Part shown: piece by piece, positions 45,301 to 52,356 of the stretch | How the letters are laid out: every line of letters begins with the position of its first letter | Position numbering within the stretch: the stretch's first letter is position 1 | Source of the DNA: Phytoactinopolyspora halotolerans | GTDB taxonomy: Bacteria; Actinomycetota; Actinomycetes; Jiangellales; Jiangellaceae | Assembly (NCBI RefSeq): GCF_010550675.1 | Contig: NZ_JAAGOA010000017.1 | Location: 1 to 64,000 of the forward strand | Direction of reading: 5' to 3' | Length of the DNA stretch: 64,000 bases | The notes under the pieces: generated by a model | What the model saw: the letters and a program-made list of their open reading frames with translations, nothing else | The model's database searches: none | Told to the model about the DNA's origin: nothing | Translations under genes and position numbers: made by a program

Positions 45301-45411
45301 CGGGCTATCGGTGTCGCGGACCTCTCGCCGGAGACGGAGGCGCTACTGGAGGAACTCTCTCCGGGATCGAGCCGTCAGATGTGGGCACCGGATGGCCGTG
45401 ATTCTGCCTGA
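42349..45411 (+). CDS. Membrane-spanning LysM and bacterial transcriptional activator (BTAD) domain protein
   Basis: A 1020-residue protein. After a nine-proline run come three helices (about 55-78, 101-123, 148-168). An external LysM domain follows at about 244-308 (VYVVQPPEGRYHDNLWDIAE), then an acidic spacer and a fourth helix (401-420) followed at once by RRRRR. A large cytoplasmic part ends from residue 764 with a SARP-like winged helix (VRVFILGPAEVQANRP) and BTAD helical repeats (LLSKALRVARGPVLTE). This suggests an envelope sensor tied to an internal regulator or scaffold. GTG 42349 overlaps the TadG stop, with GGAGGA at 42341-42346, so it belongs to the Tad operon. Whether it binds DNA is unproven. 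Confidence 0.82.
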   Translation: MNQVDDQLPPPPPPPPPVGMAGTASTTGSGEVRERGPQRFQRADPSARTERSLPAAFGAGFALLALVVGVPVGLLLLAGPPPVPTSWPTRDDLTAAIGVEQLVGVLMWIVWLAWLQFTVCVLVELRSAVRGVGIPSRVPMSSASQRMARLLVGAVMLAVTAVGQASAAVPATMPEAPSSVQSATYQADAAATADDSAGVQATVHGSDEQADAKQRDSGPSDRAVYRLGDMVLDPDDGKELLGKKVYVVQPPEGRYHDNLWDIAERTLGEGRRYSEIFELNKGRTQPDGHELSLARLIYPNWLIVLPEDAVGVDTVTYDEPEAETEPEADAPVSPERAEGTDETDASTSDGERGAHVDQGAGDGSGTQTERDLLGVGFDRTPSEQGAEGQVSDAAGGWTAHAELVGAGLLGAGLLASIEVVRRRRRMPEPSGDGVEAEVALRIGADPDRARWLDHALRSLAAACRDAGLSLPASYAAVVDDQSVELLLAPPREQAPQPWSVADGGRRWLLRRETVAASAEGRSRPGAPAPYPGLVSLGRDGDRDVLLDLEAAGGPISIGGDPAAAFEVATAVAVELATNCWSDRLRVTAAAMPDELTVFDPERLRVVEDLAEALPELRTRRAAGEAPDVLRGRLRPDGDGVWTAEYVVSGSAPDGELMTELAELTDSAGRSPVGVVCAGEFAGARWRLSVDSAGSLQIPVLGVNVRANRLSWRSVEALADLVAPAPSGDGPQSPGGQTGWLPDVRPEVPTPPAELDVADLATAPVRVFILGPAEVQANRPIADDRRELATEIVVYLALHRDGVHPAVLSASIWPRGVGTSVLDATLDRVRQWLGTDPEGSPYLLETPDGRLKLSERALLDWDVVCSLLRRSRRAQRVQEEIDLLSKALRVARGPVLTERPTGRYSWLARARVERVATDVLVDAAHRLSALYWDGGDPGAASAAASAGLRVRPGEQLLWRDLLQARHAVDGSGGLATAAAEMSAMLRAIGVADLSPETEALLEELSPGSSRQMWAPDGRDSA

Positions 45412-45554
45412 CCTGGACAATCGCGCGCCGGTATAGCGGAATTGTAGTCTGACGTCGGCCGTGTTGTTGTTGCGTGCACATTGACCGGTAAGCTCAGCGC
45501 TGTCACGTCCTGCCGTCTGGGTCGTGACTAACTATCGATATAGGGAGTTTCAAC

Positions 45555-45830
45555 ATGGCTGTAGGCGCAGAGCTGCAGACGCTGCAGGAGCTCTACCGGA
45601 CCTTCAACGCGAAGGCGGAGGACGCGCAGGGCATCAAGGACAGCGTCGACGGCGGGATCGAGGCCACGGTGTGGGAGGGTACCTACGCGACCCAGTTCCG
45701 GGAGGCGTGGGACACCTACAAGAGCAACCTTGACACCCTGCGGCAGGCCCTTGAGGACGCGGCGCAGGACGTGCTCACCAACCACAACAACATGGCCGAG
45801 GCGTTCGGAGAGCCGGACCGCCTTCCCTGA
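45555..45830 (+). CDS. WXG100-family (ESAT-6-like) secreted protein
   Basis: A 91-residue all-helical protein with the hairpin motif Trp40-Glu-Gly42 (TVWEGTY) between two amphipathic helices, the mark of type VII secretion substrates. C-terminal residues NHNNMAEAF are near the usual export-signal position. ATG 45555 has TAGGGAG seven bases upstream. A hairpin separates it from the ATPase gene downstream, consistent with higher expression of the substrate. A 143-base non-coding gap lies upstream. Confidence 0.9.
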   Translation: MAVGAELQTLQELYRTFNAKAEDAQGIKDSVDGGIEATVWEGTYATQFREAWDTYKSNLDTLRQALEDAAQDVLTNHNNMAEAFGEPDRLP

Positions 45831-45864
45831 TATCGCTGTACCCGGGCAGAGTTGTCCGGCAACG

Positions 45865-45899
45865 TCGTGGCCCGTATCCGTTCAGGGTGCGGGCCACGA
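45865..45899 (+). terminator. Hairpin between the WXG100 and FtsK/SpoIIIE ATPase genes
   Basis: A perfect 10-bp stem, 45865-45874 (TCGTGGCCCG) with 45890-45899, has a 15-base loop and no T-run. It probably works as a partial terminator or RNA stabiliser that sets the ratio of WXG100 to ATPase. Confidence 0.6.
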
Positions 45900-45957
45900 T
45901 CGTGCCGATACCATGCTGATGAGTGCTTGAGATCCTTCTTCAGGCAGGGGACGGTAC

Positions 45958-48900
45958 GTGCGGTTATTGCTGAGCGCCATCGCATCGAGGGGCGGAGAAG
46001 CGGTCGACCTCGCGGTCGACTGCGACGAGAACGCCACGGTGCGGGACGTCGCACGCCATATCGCGGCGCAGATCGCTCCGGCCACGACGGAACCACAGAT
46101 CATCCGCACCGTCGGGCACCTGGGTCTGGTCGACGACGGCATGAGCACCGACACCGATCTTGCCGTGCCGCCGGTACTGTACCTGGGCGCCCGGCCGCTG
46201 GACCCGGACCAGCTGGTCAGCGCATCCCCGCTGCGCAACGGTGCGCTGGTTGGGCTCGACTGTCCGCTGACCGACGTCTTCGGCGAGCGCACCGGAGTGA
46301 TCGAGCTCCGCACGGTGTCGGGCATCGGCGCCGGGCAGGTGGACAGCCTGGCGCCGGGCAGCTATACGGTCGGCACCGGACGCGCGTCGGCCGTCAAGGT
46401 GCATGACCCGGACCTCCCGGCCACCGCCTTCAGCCTCGATGTCAGCCTCGACGGCACGGTGACGATCACGCCGGATCCCGCGATCGTCGGCGAGGTCATC
46501 CAGCCACCGGACCGCGAGTTCCGCCTGGACGGACCGATCATCATCCCCAAGCAGGAGGGGGAGCGGAAGAAGAAGCGGAAGCCACGGCGGAAGCGCCGGT
46601 ACAAGAAACTGATGAAGGAGCTCGAGCGGCTCAAGAGCCCGCACCTGACCATCGCGCCCGAGGAGGATCGGCCGTTCGCGCACCTCGACCGGGTCCCGCT
46701 GGACGGGCCCACGGTGTGGAAGCCGGGCACGGCGCTCGTGGTGGGTGAGGTGATGTTCGAGCTTGCCGTCCCGGCCGAGCCGGACGCCTCGTTGTCGGAG
46801 AGCCCCGGCGGCGTCACCCTGGATTACAACCGTCCGCCTCGGCTGTTGCCGCCGCCGCGGCAGACCGACTTCCGATTGCCCAGCGAGCCGCAGAAACCGC
46901 GGAAGTCACCGCTGCCGTGGGCCATGGCGCTCGGCCCGGTGGTCATGGGCGGGACGATGTTCCTGCTGATCCGCTCTCCGTACAGCCTGATGATCATGCT
47001 GCTCGCACCGATCATGTTGATCGCCCGGCAGAGCAACAGCAAGAAGGAACGACGCGGCAGTTACGCGGCGCAGATGGAGAACTACGTCGAGCGGCTGCAA
47101 CGCATCAGCACGCAGGCCTACGAGGCGCTCGTGCGGGAGCGTGGCGCACGCCGCCGGGACATGCCCGATCCGGCGTCCTTGCTGCTGTTCGCCACCGGGC
47201 CGCGCGCACGGCTGTGGGAACGACGGCGGACCGATCCGGACTGGCTGCGGGTACGCGTCGGCACCGCGGACATCCCCAGCGAGGTCAAGCTGACCGATCC
47301 GGCGCGCGACGACCATGAGCGCGACCTGCGCTGGACCGCGCCCGACGTACCGGTGGGTGTGGACATGGCTGCCGCCGGTGTGACCGGGGTCGCCGGACCG
47401 GACGAGAACCGGACGCTGGTGGCGGAGTGGATGGTGGCGCAGGCGGCGGCGCTGCACAGCCCGGCCGATCTCGACATCGTCGTGCTGTCCGATCCTGACG
47501 GAGACGAGGCGTGGAGCTGGGTGCGATGGTTGCCGCATGCGCGCCGGGGCGACGACGCGGACGTCATCGCCGGCGTCGGCGTCGACGAGGAGACCACGAA
47601 CCGACGGGTGTCGGAGCTGATGGCCGTCATGGAGGCACGCAAGGCGGCGCGTGAGGAGAACCGCGGCGGGCTCAGCGGCGGCATCGCCGGCCGCGACGTC
47701 AGTTTCTCGCCGATGCTCGTCGTGCTGGACGGCGCCCGGCGCATCCGGCTGATCCCCGGATTGGTCACGTTGCTGCGCGACGGTCCGTCGGTGGGCATGC
47801 TGTTCCTCTGCATCGACACCGAAGAGCAGCAACTCCCGGAGGAATGCCAAGCGGTGATCCGCGTCGGCCCGGGCAACTCGTCGACGGTGCGGGTCAGCCA
47901 GGCCGAAACCGTCGAAGGCGTCCGGGTCGATCTGGTGCCCGCGGGCTGGTGCGAGCGGCTGGGTCGTGCGCTCGCTCCGATCAAGGACGTCAGCGTGGAG
48001 GACCTGTCCTCCACGCTGCCCGCCTCCAGCCGTCTGCTCGACATCCTGCGCCTGGACCCGGTCACGCCGGACGCGATCGAGCGCTGGTGGACCAGCGTGG
48101 GGCGTGCCACCAGGGTCGCGATCGGGGAGAACGCCGACGGGCCGTTCTCGATCGATGTCAAGGCCGACGGTCCGCACGGCCTGGTGGCCGGTACCACGGG
48201 CTCTGGAAAGTCGGAGCTGCTGCAGACCATCATCGCGTCGCTGGCGGTGGCCAACCGGCCGGACGAGTTCACGTTTGTGCTCGTCGACTACAAGGGCGGG
48301 GCGGCATTCAAGGACTGCAACCGGCTGCCGCACACGGTCGGCATGGTCACCGACCTGGACGGGCACCTGACCACGCGCGCACTGGCCAGCCTCGCCGCAG
48401 AGCTGCACCGTCGCGAGCATCAGCTGGCCGATGCCGGTGCGAAGGACATCGAGGATTACCTGGCGGGCCGAGGGCCCGACGACCCGCCGATGCCGCGGCT
48501 GATGATCGTCATCGACGAGTTCGCCGCTCTGGTCGCTGAGCTGCCGGACTTCGTGAAGGGCCTGGTCGACATCGCACGGCGGGGCCGTTCGCTCGGTGTC
48601 CATCTGATCCTCGCCACGCAGCGGCCGGCGGGGGTGGTGAGCGCGGAGATCAAATCCAACACCAACCTGCGGATCGCACTGCGGGTCACCGACCGGACCG
48701 ACAGCCAGGACGTCATCGAGTCGCCGGAGTCGGCGGAGATCCCCAAATCCCTGCCGGGCCGCGGATATGCCCGGCTCGGACACTCGTCATTGGTCCAGTT
48801 CCAATCGTCGCGGGTGGGTGGCCGGCCGCCGTCGCCCGACGCCTCCGTCTCGATCGGCCTGCGTGAACTCTCCTGGGAGAGCATCGGCCGGCCGGCCCCG

Positions 48901-50631
48901 CCGCAGAAGAGGGGGTCGTCGGAGGAGGACGTCAGCATTCCGACCGACCTGGAGAGCCTGGTCGAGGCGATCAACGAGGCGTCGGACCGCACCGGCGTGA
49001 AGGCGCCGCCGCCTCCGTGGCTGCCGCCGCTGGCCGAAATCATCACCCTCGAGGAGTTGCTGACCGAACAGAACGCGTCGGTCATGTCGGGTACGACGAT
49101 CCGGTTGCCGTTCGGCATGGTCGACATTCCCAGCCAGCAACGTCGCGGCGTCGCGTACTACGACGTGTCCGGCGGCGGGCACCTGTCGATCATCGGCGCG
49201 CCCAGAAGCGGGCGGTCCACCGTCCTGCGCGCGTTCGCCGGTGTGATCGGCCGCGAGGTCTCGCCCAGCGACGTCCACCTGTACGGCATCGACTGCGGCA
49301 ACAACGCGCTACTGCCCATCGTCGGACTGCCGCACACCGGCGCCGTGGTCAGCCGCGACCAGCCCGACCGGCTGGCGCGGCTGACGTCGCGGATCCGTGC
49401 CGAGATCGGGCGGCGGCAACAGTTGCTGGCTGAGCAGGGATTCGCCGATGTCGGCGAGCAGCGCGCGAACACGCCCGCGGAGCGCCGCCTGCCGTACATC
49501 GTGGTGCTGTTCGACCGGTGGGAAGGGTTCAAGCAGGCGTTCGAGAGCTATGACAACGGCAAGCTGCTCGACACCTGGATGCAGATCATGCAAGAGGGCG
49601 CCGGGGTGGGCGTGAAGATCATCATGTCGGCGGACCGGACCGGGCTGGTCGGCCGGCTGGGCACCCTCATGGACGACAAACTCATGCTCCGCATGACCGA
49701 TCTGGCCGACTTCGCCTCGATCGGCATGCCCAGCAAGGAGGTGCCCGAGCACATGCCGCCCGGCCGCGGCTTCCGCGTCGACGGGCTGCACGAGACGCAC
49801 GTCGCCCTCCTGACCGACGACGACGCCGGCACGGCGCAGGTGGCGGCGCTGCAGGAGATCGCCCGGCAGGCGACGGAACGGTACGCCGACCTGCCGCGCC
49901 GTATGCGCCCGTTCCGGGTGGACCCGCTGCCTTCGAAGATCACCCTGACGGAGGCGACCAAGCTGCTGGAGAAGCCGCTGGCCGACACCGAGATCCCCAT
50001 CGCCGTCGGCGGCGACACCCTGGCGCTGCGGACCCTGGACGCGATCGATCACGGTCCGGGCCTGCTCATCCTCGGGCCGCGGCGGTCCGGGCGCAGCGCC
50101 GCCCTCCTCACCATGGCGACATCGGTACTGGACCGTGGGTGGCGCGTGGTGCTTCTCACCCCGCGTCGCAGCCCCCTTCAGGCGCTGGGCACCCGGGACG
50201 GCGTGGAGTCGGTGCTCAACCTGGAGTCGAAGAAGGAAGACGTGCTGGAACTGCTGGAAGGGCTGGTTCCGGCATCGGGGGAGATGCACACCGCGCTGAT
50301 CATCGACGACGTCGAGTTGATCGGTGTGGACGGCTGGCTGGTGGACGGGATCACCAAGCACCTGGCCAAGCTGCGCGATTCAGGCAGCGTCATCATCGCC
50401 GCCGGAACCACGGACGACCTGGGCAGCTCCTACCGCGGGCCGGTCGCCGCGTTGAAGAAGTCGCGCTCCGGCCTGCTGCTGTCGCCCTCGGCGACCAGCG
50501 ACGGCGACCACTTCGGCCTCAAGCTGCCGCGATCCCTCACCGGCGGCATGCCGCCCGGCCGGGGCCTGTACGTCGCCGCCGGTCAGTGGCAGCTGGTTCA
50601 GGTCCCCGAGGTGACCTCAGCGGTGGGCTAG
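45958..50631 (+). CDS. Type VII secretion FtsK/SpoIIIE ATPase, EssC/EccC type with N-terminal FHA-like domains
   Basis: A 1557-residue membrane ATPase. Residues 1-270 hold a ubiquitin-like/FHA-like region (RLLLSAIASRGGEAVDLAVD; APGSYTVGTGRASAVKVHDP) with a basic insert KKKRKPRRKRRYKK. Two membrane helices lie near 317-358. Three FtsK-type ATPase domains follow. D1 has an intact Walker A GTTGSGKS (745) and Walker B MIVIDEFAAL. D2 (GAPRSGRS, 1080) and D3 (GPRRSGRS, 1373) have Arg in place of the P-loop lysine. The N-terminal layout resembles Firmicutes EssC/YukB more than mycobacterial EccC. GTG 45958 has GGGG at 45947-45950. No EccB, EccD, EccE or mycosin lies nearby. Confidence 0.9.
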   Translation: MRLLLSAIASRGGEAVDLAVDCDENATVRDVARHIAAQIAPATTEPQIIRTVGHLGLVDDGMSTDTDLAVPPVLYLGARPLDPDQLVSASPLRNGALVGLDCPLTDVFGERTGVIELRTVSGIGAGQVDSLAPGSYTVGTGRASAVKVHDPDLPATAFSLDVSLDGTVTITPDPAIVGEVIQPPDREFRLDGPIIIPKQEGERKKKRKPRRKRRYKKLMKELERLKSPHLTIAPEEDRPFAHLDRVPLDGPTVWKPGTALVVGEVMFELAVPAEPDASLSESPGGVTLDYNRPPRLLPPPRQTDFRLPSEPQKPRKSPLPWAMALGPVVMGGTMFLLIRSPYSLMIMLLAPIMLIARQSNSKKERRGSYAAQMENYVERLQRISTQAYEALVRERGARRRDMPDPASLLLFATGPRARLWERRRTDPDWLRVRVGTADIPSEVKLTDPARDDHERDLRWTAPDVPVGVDMAAAGVTGVAGPDENRTLVAEWMVAQAAALHSPADLDIVVLSDPDGDEAWSWVRWLPHARRGDDADVIAGVGVDEETTNRRVSELMAVMEARKAAREENRGGLSGGIAGRDVSFSPMLVVLDGARRIRLIPGLVTLLRDGPSVGMLFLCIDTEEQQLPEECQAVIRVGPGNSSTVRVSQAETVEGVRVDLVPAGWCERLGRALAPIKDVSVEDLSSTLPASSRLLDILRLDPVTPDAIERWWTSVGRATRVAIGENADGPFSIDVKADGPHGLVAGTTGSGKSELLQTIIASLAVANRPDEFTFVLVDYKGGAAFKDCNRLPHTVGMVTDLDGHLTTRALASLAAELHRREHQLADAGAKDIEDYLAGRGPDDPPMPRLMIVIDEFAALVAELPDFVKGLVDIARRGRSLGVHLILATQRPAGVVSAEIKSNTNLRIALRVTDRTDSQDVIESPESAEIPKSLPGRGYARLGHSSLVQFQSSRVGGRPPSPDASVSIGLRELSWESIGRPAPPQKRGSSEEDVSIPTDLESLVEAINEASDRTGVKAPPPPWLPPLAEIITLEELLTEQNASVMSGTTIRLPFGMVDIPSQQRRGVAYYDVSGGGHLSIIGAPRSGRSTVLRAFAGVIGREVSPSDVHLYGIDCGNNALLPIVGLPHTGAVVSRDQPDRLARLTSRIRAEIGRRQQLLAEQGFADVGEQRANTPAERRLPYIVVLFDRWEGFKQAFESYDNGKLLDTWMQIMQEGAGVGVKIIMSADRTGLVGRLGTLMDDKLMLRMTDLADFASIGMPSKEVPEHMPPGRGFRVDGLHETHVALLTDDDAGTAQVAALQEIARQATERYADLPRRMRPFRVDPLPSKITLTEATKLLEKPLADTEIPIAVGGDTLALRTLDAIDHGPGLLILGPRRSGRSAALLTMATSVLDRGWRVVLLTPRRSPLQALGTRDGVESVLNLESKKEDVLELLEGLVPASGEMHTALIIDDVELIGVDGWLVDGITKHLAKLRDSGSVIIAAGTTDDLGSSYRGPVAALKKSRSGLLLSPSATSDGDHFGLKLPRSLTGGMPPGRGLYVAAGQWQLVQVPEVTSAVG

Positions 50632-50931
50632 GTCGTTCCGCATCATGCGGGCCACTCCCTCAGACACCTCGGGTTCGAGCTCGCCCTGCCGGGTCTGTAC
50701 GTCACTGACGAGGTCGTTCAGGGCGGATCGGACGGGTTCGGCGTTGGGCGAGAGATAGTCGTCGTGAATCTCGCGCGCCTTGGAACCGGTCCATGCCGGA
50801 CCCTCCCCGATCGACTCGGTGGGGTCGTCCATGTTCGGCGTCTCTTCGACGGCGTTCTCGGTGCGTGTGATCAGACTGTTCATGGCCGACACCATCGGGT
50901 TCGGCACCATGTTCTCCTGATCGTCACACAT
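50617..50931 (-). CDS. Small WXG-like protein, convergent with the secretion ATPase
   Basis: A 104-residue predicted helical protein with AWTGSKAREI, a Trp-Thr-Gly turn like that of WXG100 proteins, followed by an amphipathic helix (NDLVSDVQTRQGELEPEV). ATG 50931 is chosen because GGAG lies six bases upstream on the minus strand; ATG 50943 has no such site and ATG 50910 has AGGAG only three bases away. Its 3' end overlaps the ATPase stop by 15 bases in convergent orientation. Likely a secretion partner or substrate; the family is not recognised with certainty. Confidence 0.68.
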   Translation of the reverse strand: MCDDQENMVPNPMVSAMNSLITRTENAVEETPNMDDPTESIGEGPAWTGSKAREIHDDYLSPNAEPVRSALNDLVSDVQTRQGELEPEVSEGVARMMRNDLAHR

Positions 50932-51018
50932 GTGTATCTCCATGGTTGATCATTGTTGGCTCGATGGACATGATCCTAAGCCATCCGGGCCGTGGCCATC
51001 GGGCTCGGCCGGTCCCCC

Positions 51019-51034
51019 TAGACTCGGCCCCATG
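51019..51034 (+). promoter_or_regulatory. Candidate -10 element for a leaderless lipoprotein gene
   Basis: TAGACT (51019-51024) ends seven bases before ATG 51032, and no Shine-Dalgarno lies between them. This is the usual geometry of leaderless actinobacterial mRNAs. Confidence 0.45.
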
Positions 51035-52330
51035 CTGCGCCGAGTTCTCCCAAGCGGTATCGCACTGACCGTGATCGCCCTGGCCGCCTGTACATCCGAC
51101 TCGGAGCCGACCGATACGGAGTCCGGCTCGGAACGGTTCGAGGTCACCCTGTTGGCCGGCGGGGGAGACCAAGAGGTGTCCGAGGTCCGGGCAGGTCGTG
51201 GCGATGTGCGGCTCGACGGTGCGCTGACGAGTGTGGCGGCCGGGGCTGACGGTGCGGTGTGGGCAGTCTCCGACGGAGTGTCCCTGCTGCGTGTCGACGG
51301 GGAGGGACAGGTCTCACAATGGACGCCCCGGCTGCCGGACGGTGTCGTGGAGATCGCCGACATAGCCCCGGCACCGGGTGGCGAGGTCTACATTCTTCCG
51401 CGGCGCGCGCCGGGTGATCTGGCAGGCGAGGCGTCGGTGTACGTCTTCACCGACGACGGCGGCATCGAGCCGGCGTTCGGCGTGCCCGCCTCCGGCGACC
51501 CGGCCGCGGACGCGATGCCGGCGACGGCCGACGGAGAGCCCGCGGAAGACGCGAGGCTCGGAAGGATCGGAGACATTGCTGTCGTCGACAACGGCAGCAT
51601 CGTGTTCGTCGAAGAGATCGCCGGTGCCGGATACGAGGTAGCCAATCTGGTGCGCCGGGTGGAAGACGGAACTCTGCACACGGTGGCAGGCCTGCCGGCC
51701 GACGCGGAGCGTTCCGACATCACCGAGGGCGAGGTCCATGGCGCATCGTTCCCGGAGGTCGACGTCGCTGCCACATCCGTGCTCGGACAGGTCCTGATCG
51801 CCGCAGGTCGCCAAGGCGACATCGTGCTTCAGACGACGCGGAGCCTCATTGAGGTGGACGAGGACGGCGCGTTGACCGTGCGGGCCGGATCGGAAGCGGG
51901 AACCGTCACGTTGCCTCGGATCTCGGAGCACGGACCGTTGACCGACCCGGTGCTGTCCACGGAGGCTGAGTACCGCTCCAACCTGCGCCACGCCGTGGGT
52001 CCCGCGCTCGCCGTCGACGGCGGGATCCTGGCGACCACGTTCGGCGGGCTCCCGGATGACGAGGACGTCCACCAGCGCTACCTCTGGGACGTCGAGGATG
52101 GCTCGGATCGCGCGCAGGAGATCGCCGACGCGGCCGCCGAAGGCGAGGACCAGGACCTTGCGAGCGTCTATGTGTCTGACGAGGGGCAGGCCGTGACGGC
52201 GAGCGTGTTCGGCACCGGCACGACGATGCTCGACGACGGCACCATCGTGGTAGCGGCGCAGGACCCGGAATCGGGTGAATCGATCATGGTCTCATTCCCC
52301 GCAGCCGTCATGGACGAGGGCGAGGGCTGA
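51032..52330 (+). CDS. Secreted lipoprotein with propeller-like repeats, unknown function
   Basis: A 432-residue lipoprotein. Signal MLRRVLPSGIALTVIALAAC places the lipidated cysteine at 20, followed by an acidic Ser/Asp/Glu linker. The rest has repeated short strands with Asp-Gly turns (VAAGADGAVWAVSDG; IGDIAVVDNGSIVFV; LIEVDEDGALTVRAG) that suggest an NHL-like beta-propeller. I do not recognise a named family. ATG 51032 is chosen over the upstream in-frame start because it gives a clean signal peptide. It lies on the plus strand between minus-strand secretion-linked genes and may be an envelope partner. Confidence 0.75.
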   Translation: MLRRVLPSGIALTVIALAACTSDSEPTDTESGSERFEVTLLAGGGDQEVSEVRAGRGDVRLDGALTSVAAGADGAVWAVSDGVSLLRVDGEGQVSQWTPRLPDGVVEIADIAPAPGGEVYILPRRAPGDLAGEASVYVFTDDGGIEPAFGVPASGDPAADAMPATADGEPAEDARLGRIGDIAVVDNGSIVFVEEIAGAGYEVANLVRRVEDGTLHTVAGLPADAERSDITEGEVHGASFPEVDVAATSVLGQVLIAAGRQGDIVLQTTRSLIEVDEDGALTVRAGSEAGTVTLPRISEHGPLTDPVLSTEAEYRSNLRHAVGPALAVDGGILATTFGGLPDDEDVHQRYLWDVEDGSDRAQEIADAAAEGEDQDLASVYVSDEGQAVTASVFGTGTTMLDDGTIVVAAQDPESGESIMVSFPAAVMDEGEG

Positions 52331-52356
52331 GACGTCAGCTCGGGACCCGCTCGCCC

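Noticed and set aside
46906-48783. A 625-codon minus-strand frame opposite the secretion ATPase
   Set aside because: It is a shadow of the FtsK/SpoIIIE coding sequence, with no ribosome site, signal or recognisable domain.
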